This document shows, in pieces, positions 30,689 to 32,292 of a DNA stretch of 32,292 nt. The position numbers and the translations under genes were made by a program. Under the pieces are notes generated by a model that was given only the letters and a program-made list of their open reading frames with translations, did not search any database and was not told the origin of the DNA. The stretch spans positions 1-32,292 of the forward strand of contig JAVBKP010000141.1 of NCBI GenBank assembly GCA_031553975.1. Reading direction: 5' to 3'. Position 1 is the first letter of the stretch. Each line of letters starts with the position of its first letter. Source of the stretch: JAVBKP01 sp031553975. GTDB lineage: Bacteria; Bacillota; Clostridia; Peptostreptococcales; Anaerovoracaceae.

Positions 30689-31147
30689 CTAGAACTTAGA
30701 GTTTTCATAATTATATGGAATACTTGTCCCTACTAGGATATCTTCTATCTTTTGGATAATCAGCCAATCGTCCATGTTGCTTTGGCGATCGAATTCTAAA
30801 GGGGAAATTTCCTTTACATTTTCAAACTCTACCAGGCATAGACACTTTTTATGCCATCTTTGCTTTTGCTTTTCACTAAGATTCAGTTTGTCCTGGCGGT
30901 CATCCATAGTCTTATTTATTTCCTCTTCGGAGAGTTTTATATAGTTCTCAACACTTTTAACTGTTGCTGTAGCTGTTATCTGTCCAGTCCCTTTTTTCAT
31001 AAAATACAGTGTTTCCCCTTCAAAGACCCTGCTATGGGGTATTTTCCTGCCTGCCGCACCTCTAATGATCATGGTTTTTTTGCCATCAATGATTTTTTCT
31101 AAAACCTTTTCTTTGTCGTCACAATAAACTAAATGTACCATTTGCAT
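30689..31147 (-). CDS. ASCH/PUA-like domain protein, function unknown
   Basis: A 152-residue protein. It opens VHLVYCDDKEKVLEKIIDGK followed by KTMIIRGAAGRKIPHSRVFE, GETLYFMKKGTGQITATATV and a helical insert with EEEINKTMDDRQDKLNLSEK. It closes with CLVEFENVKEISPLEFDR. The sequence of a ligand or RNA cleft (G-x-K-x-M-x-x-R-G) and a later beta barrel fits ASCH/EVE-type domains, seen in RNA-related proteins. The match is from general pattern and not certain. AGGAGG precedes ATG 31147 by 4 bases; the second ATG (31141) is at better spacing. It follows the DUF1801 gene by 8 bases. Confidence 0.65.
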   Translation of the reverse strand: MQMVHLVYCDDKEKVLEKIIDGKKTMIIRGAAGRKIPHSRVFEGETLYFMKKGTGQITATATVKSVENYIKLSEEEINKTMDDRQDKLNLSEKQKQRWHKKCLCLVEFENVKEISPLEFDRQSNMDDWLIIQKIEDILVGTSIPYNYENSKF

Positions 31148-31155
31148 CTTTCCTC

Positions 31156-31509
31156 CTAAATCTGCTTTTCCCTCTTTACATTAAACCGCACCAGGTCCCT
31201 GACAAGGTCGTAGGGCATGTCTTTGTTTAGCGGAAGCTGCACCGTACCTTTTGCCAGCTTATACCCCTCTAGCCTGTCCACAAAATGGTCAATAGCATCT
31301 GCCCCCGGGTAAAACCCTATATGCTTTTTGAAAGGGGCAAAATGTGCTATATATCGTTTCATTTTATAGCTTGGCATGTTGTGCATCATACACTCAGTCA
31401 CGCTTTCGGGGGTTTCTTCTAGTATAATTTCTCTTATCTTTTTTAAAATCTCTTGTGTTTCCGGGGATTGTGCTGCAATATATTCGTCGATAAGCGGATT
31501 TTTTGCCAT
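31156..31509 (-). CDS. DUF1801 (YdhG-like) protein
   Basis: A 117-residue protein of the DUF1801 family. The start NPLIDEYIAAQSPETQEILK and the segment SVTECMMHNMPSYKMK (family 'isYgmPaf' type), followed by KHIGFYPGADAIDHF, are characteristic. A member in Bacillus (YdhG/FRA) has been described as a frataxin-like iron chaperone; that role cannot be read here. It is the first gene of a two-gene leftward operon. Confidence 0.85.
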   Translation of the reverse strand: MAKNPLIDEYIAAQSPETQEILKKIREIILEETPESVTECMMHNMPSYKMKRYIAHFAPFKKHIGFYPGADAIDHFVDRLEGYKLAKGTVQLPLNKDMPYDLVRDLVRFNVKREKQI

Positions 31510-31580
31510 AGTTCGCCTCTTTTCATACGGTTTATTCTATTTTCATTTTATCCTAACGTCTTTTAAAAATCAACTACAGC

Positions 31581-32201
31581 CTACAATTTTTCCCATGTTT
31601 CTGGGCCTACCACACCGTCGCCCACTATCCCATTCTTAGATTGGTATTTTTTCACTTCTAATTCTGTCTTTGCGCCAAATTTTCCATCTATTACAAGCTG
31701 TGCATTGGTTACATCGTTTAACAGCATCTGCAGCATTTTCACGCTATCTGTGCTACTCGCACCAATTTTCAGCGTTGGCCTTTGTATACTTTTAAGGTAG
31801 GGCACCGGGTCTATAAAATCACCATTTACTTGGATTGCAAAATGTAGATGGACACCTGTAATATCACCTGTGTTGCCCATATTGCCTATTTTTTCTCCCG
31901 CATTAACACTTTGACCTGCCTTCTTTTCCAGCGCCATCAAATGTGCATACAAGCTTTTGTAGGTGCCGTGGTTGATTATAATATAATTCCCGTATCCAGC
32001 ATTGATGCCCTTACTATCTATCTTTGATATTTCTATTCTCCCTTTGTCCACTGCATAAATCTTATCCCCCTGCGAGGCATAGCGAGTAGGCGCAATGTCA
32101 ATACCTTGGTGCATTTTTGTATTACCGTTCAGTTTTCTCACACCAAACCCAGAGGTGATCACGCATTTGCTGTGTGGGTTATTTTTTAAAACTATACTCA
32201 T
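31581..32201 (-). CDS. M23 peptidase with peptidoglycan-binding domain
   Basis: A 206-residue cell-wall hydrolase. The LytM-type M23 domain (about 15-135) has the zinc motifs KMHQGIDIAP (H-x3-D) and VHLHFAIQ (H-x-H), with YGNYIIINHGTYKSLYAHL between. The C-terminal PG_binding_1 domain (about 145-206) has LQMLLNDV and IDGKFGAKTELEVKKYQ. No signal peptide is seen, so it may be released by a holin-like or non-classical route or act as an endolysin. ATG 32201 has GGGAG 8 bases upstream; the TTG at 32216 lies before that site and is unlikely. It is not obviously linked to its neighbours. Confidence 0.9.
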   Translation of the reverse strand: MSIVLKNNPHSKCVITSGFGVRKLNGNTKMHQGIDIAPTRYASQGDKIYAVDKGRIEISKIDSKGINAGYGNYIIINHGTYKSLYAHLMALEKKAGQSVNAGEKIGNMGNTGDITGVHLHFAIQVNGDFIDPVPYLKSIQRPTLKIGASSTDSVKMLQMLLNDVTNAQLVIDGKFGAKTELEVKKYQSKNGIVGDGVVGPETWEKL

Positions 32202-32292
32202 TTTCTTTTCTCCCAATCATACCAGCATGCTAGGGCATAAAATTCTCCCCAGTACGGTATGTAAACGGGGTTTGTTTAGTATATGATGAGAA

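Noticed and set aside
30452..30736. A 94-codon rightward frame
   Set aside because: It runs through the 25-bp palindrome and the terminator and into the ASCH-like gene on the other strand, with no ribosome site or recognisable protein features.
264..32240. TAGGGCATAAAA shared by the leaders at about 264 and 32230
   Set aside because: The match is short and AT-rich and the surrounding sequences are unrelated; no function is suggested.
3..32288. The 12-mer TAGTATATGATG at 3, 987 and 32277 as a possible att repeat
   Set aside because: It is AT-rich, one copy is inside a coding frame, another inside a toxin-antitoxin leader, and the copies do not flank a coherent unit. Chance or -10-like composition explains it.

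Overview
The window looks like low-GC Gram-positive chromosomal DNA from an anaerobic Clostridia (Firmicutes) species. The evidence is AT-rich intergenic DNA, strong AGGAGG ribosome sites, a ParA/ParB/FtsK/TcpC-type mobile element, and Clostridia-style housekeeping blocks (ftsK-rimO-pgsA-cinA-deoB, asd-dapA-dapB, ackA-rpmF). I cannot name the genus from sequence alone. No rRNA, tRNA or CRISPR array was seen.

Positions 1 to about 12776 are the right-hand part of an integrated mobile element. Reading leftward it carries a tyrosine integrase, an FtsK/TcpA-like coupling ATPase, a membrane TPR protein, a TcpC-like conjugation protein, two small membrane-anchored proteins, a PIN-toxin/antitoxin pair and the start of a secreted protein cut by the window edge. 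To the right of the integrase lie a small rightward operon (basic-tailed peptide, two-TM peptide, HTH regulator), a YdjM-type membrane protein, three unrecognised small proteins, a YefM/YoeB toxin-antitoxin pair, a Lar-like zinc-ribbon protein, a 44-residue acidic peptide, a structured non-coding stretch and parB-parA. No relaxase, replication initiator or VirB4 is visible, so the element must continue leftward or be incomplete.

The most striking signal is a 15-bp palindrome, GTGCCCAATGGGCAC. It occurs nine times between 5874 and 12667, and I saw none in the rest of the window. Most copies sit 20-45 bp upstream of leftward genes, usually with a -10-like sequence just before them. Two lie inside parB and one lies in the structured region beside parB. 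The pattern suggests a distributed ParB (KorB-like) operator/centromere system that couples partition to expression of the element's genes.

The element ends next to a D-Ala-D-Ala carboxypeptidase gene that lacks its 5' portion (12777-13574), so it probably inserted into or rearranged that gene. From there on the DNA is chromosomal. A leftward housekeeping cluster (ftsK, rimO, pgsA, cinA, phosphoesterase, deoB, EamA transporter) is followed by the rightward lysine/diaminopimelate operon asd-dapA-dapB. Next come leftward chorismate mutase and ackA-rpmF, then a methyltransferase diverging from a MATE efflux pump-MarR operon. That divergent pair shares a 48-bp near-perfect palindrome containing two symmetric promoters. 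The window ends with an ASCH-like protein, a DUF1801 protein and an M23 peptidase with a peptidoglycan-binding domain.
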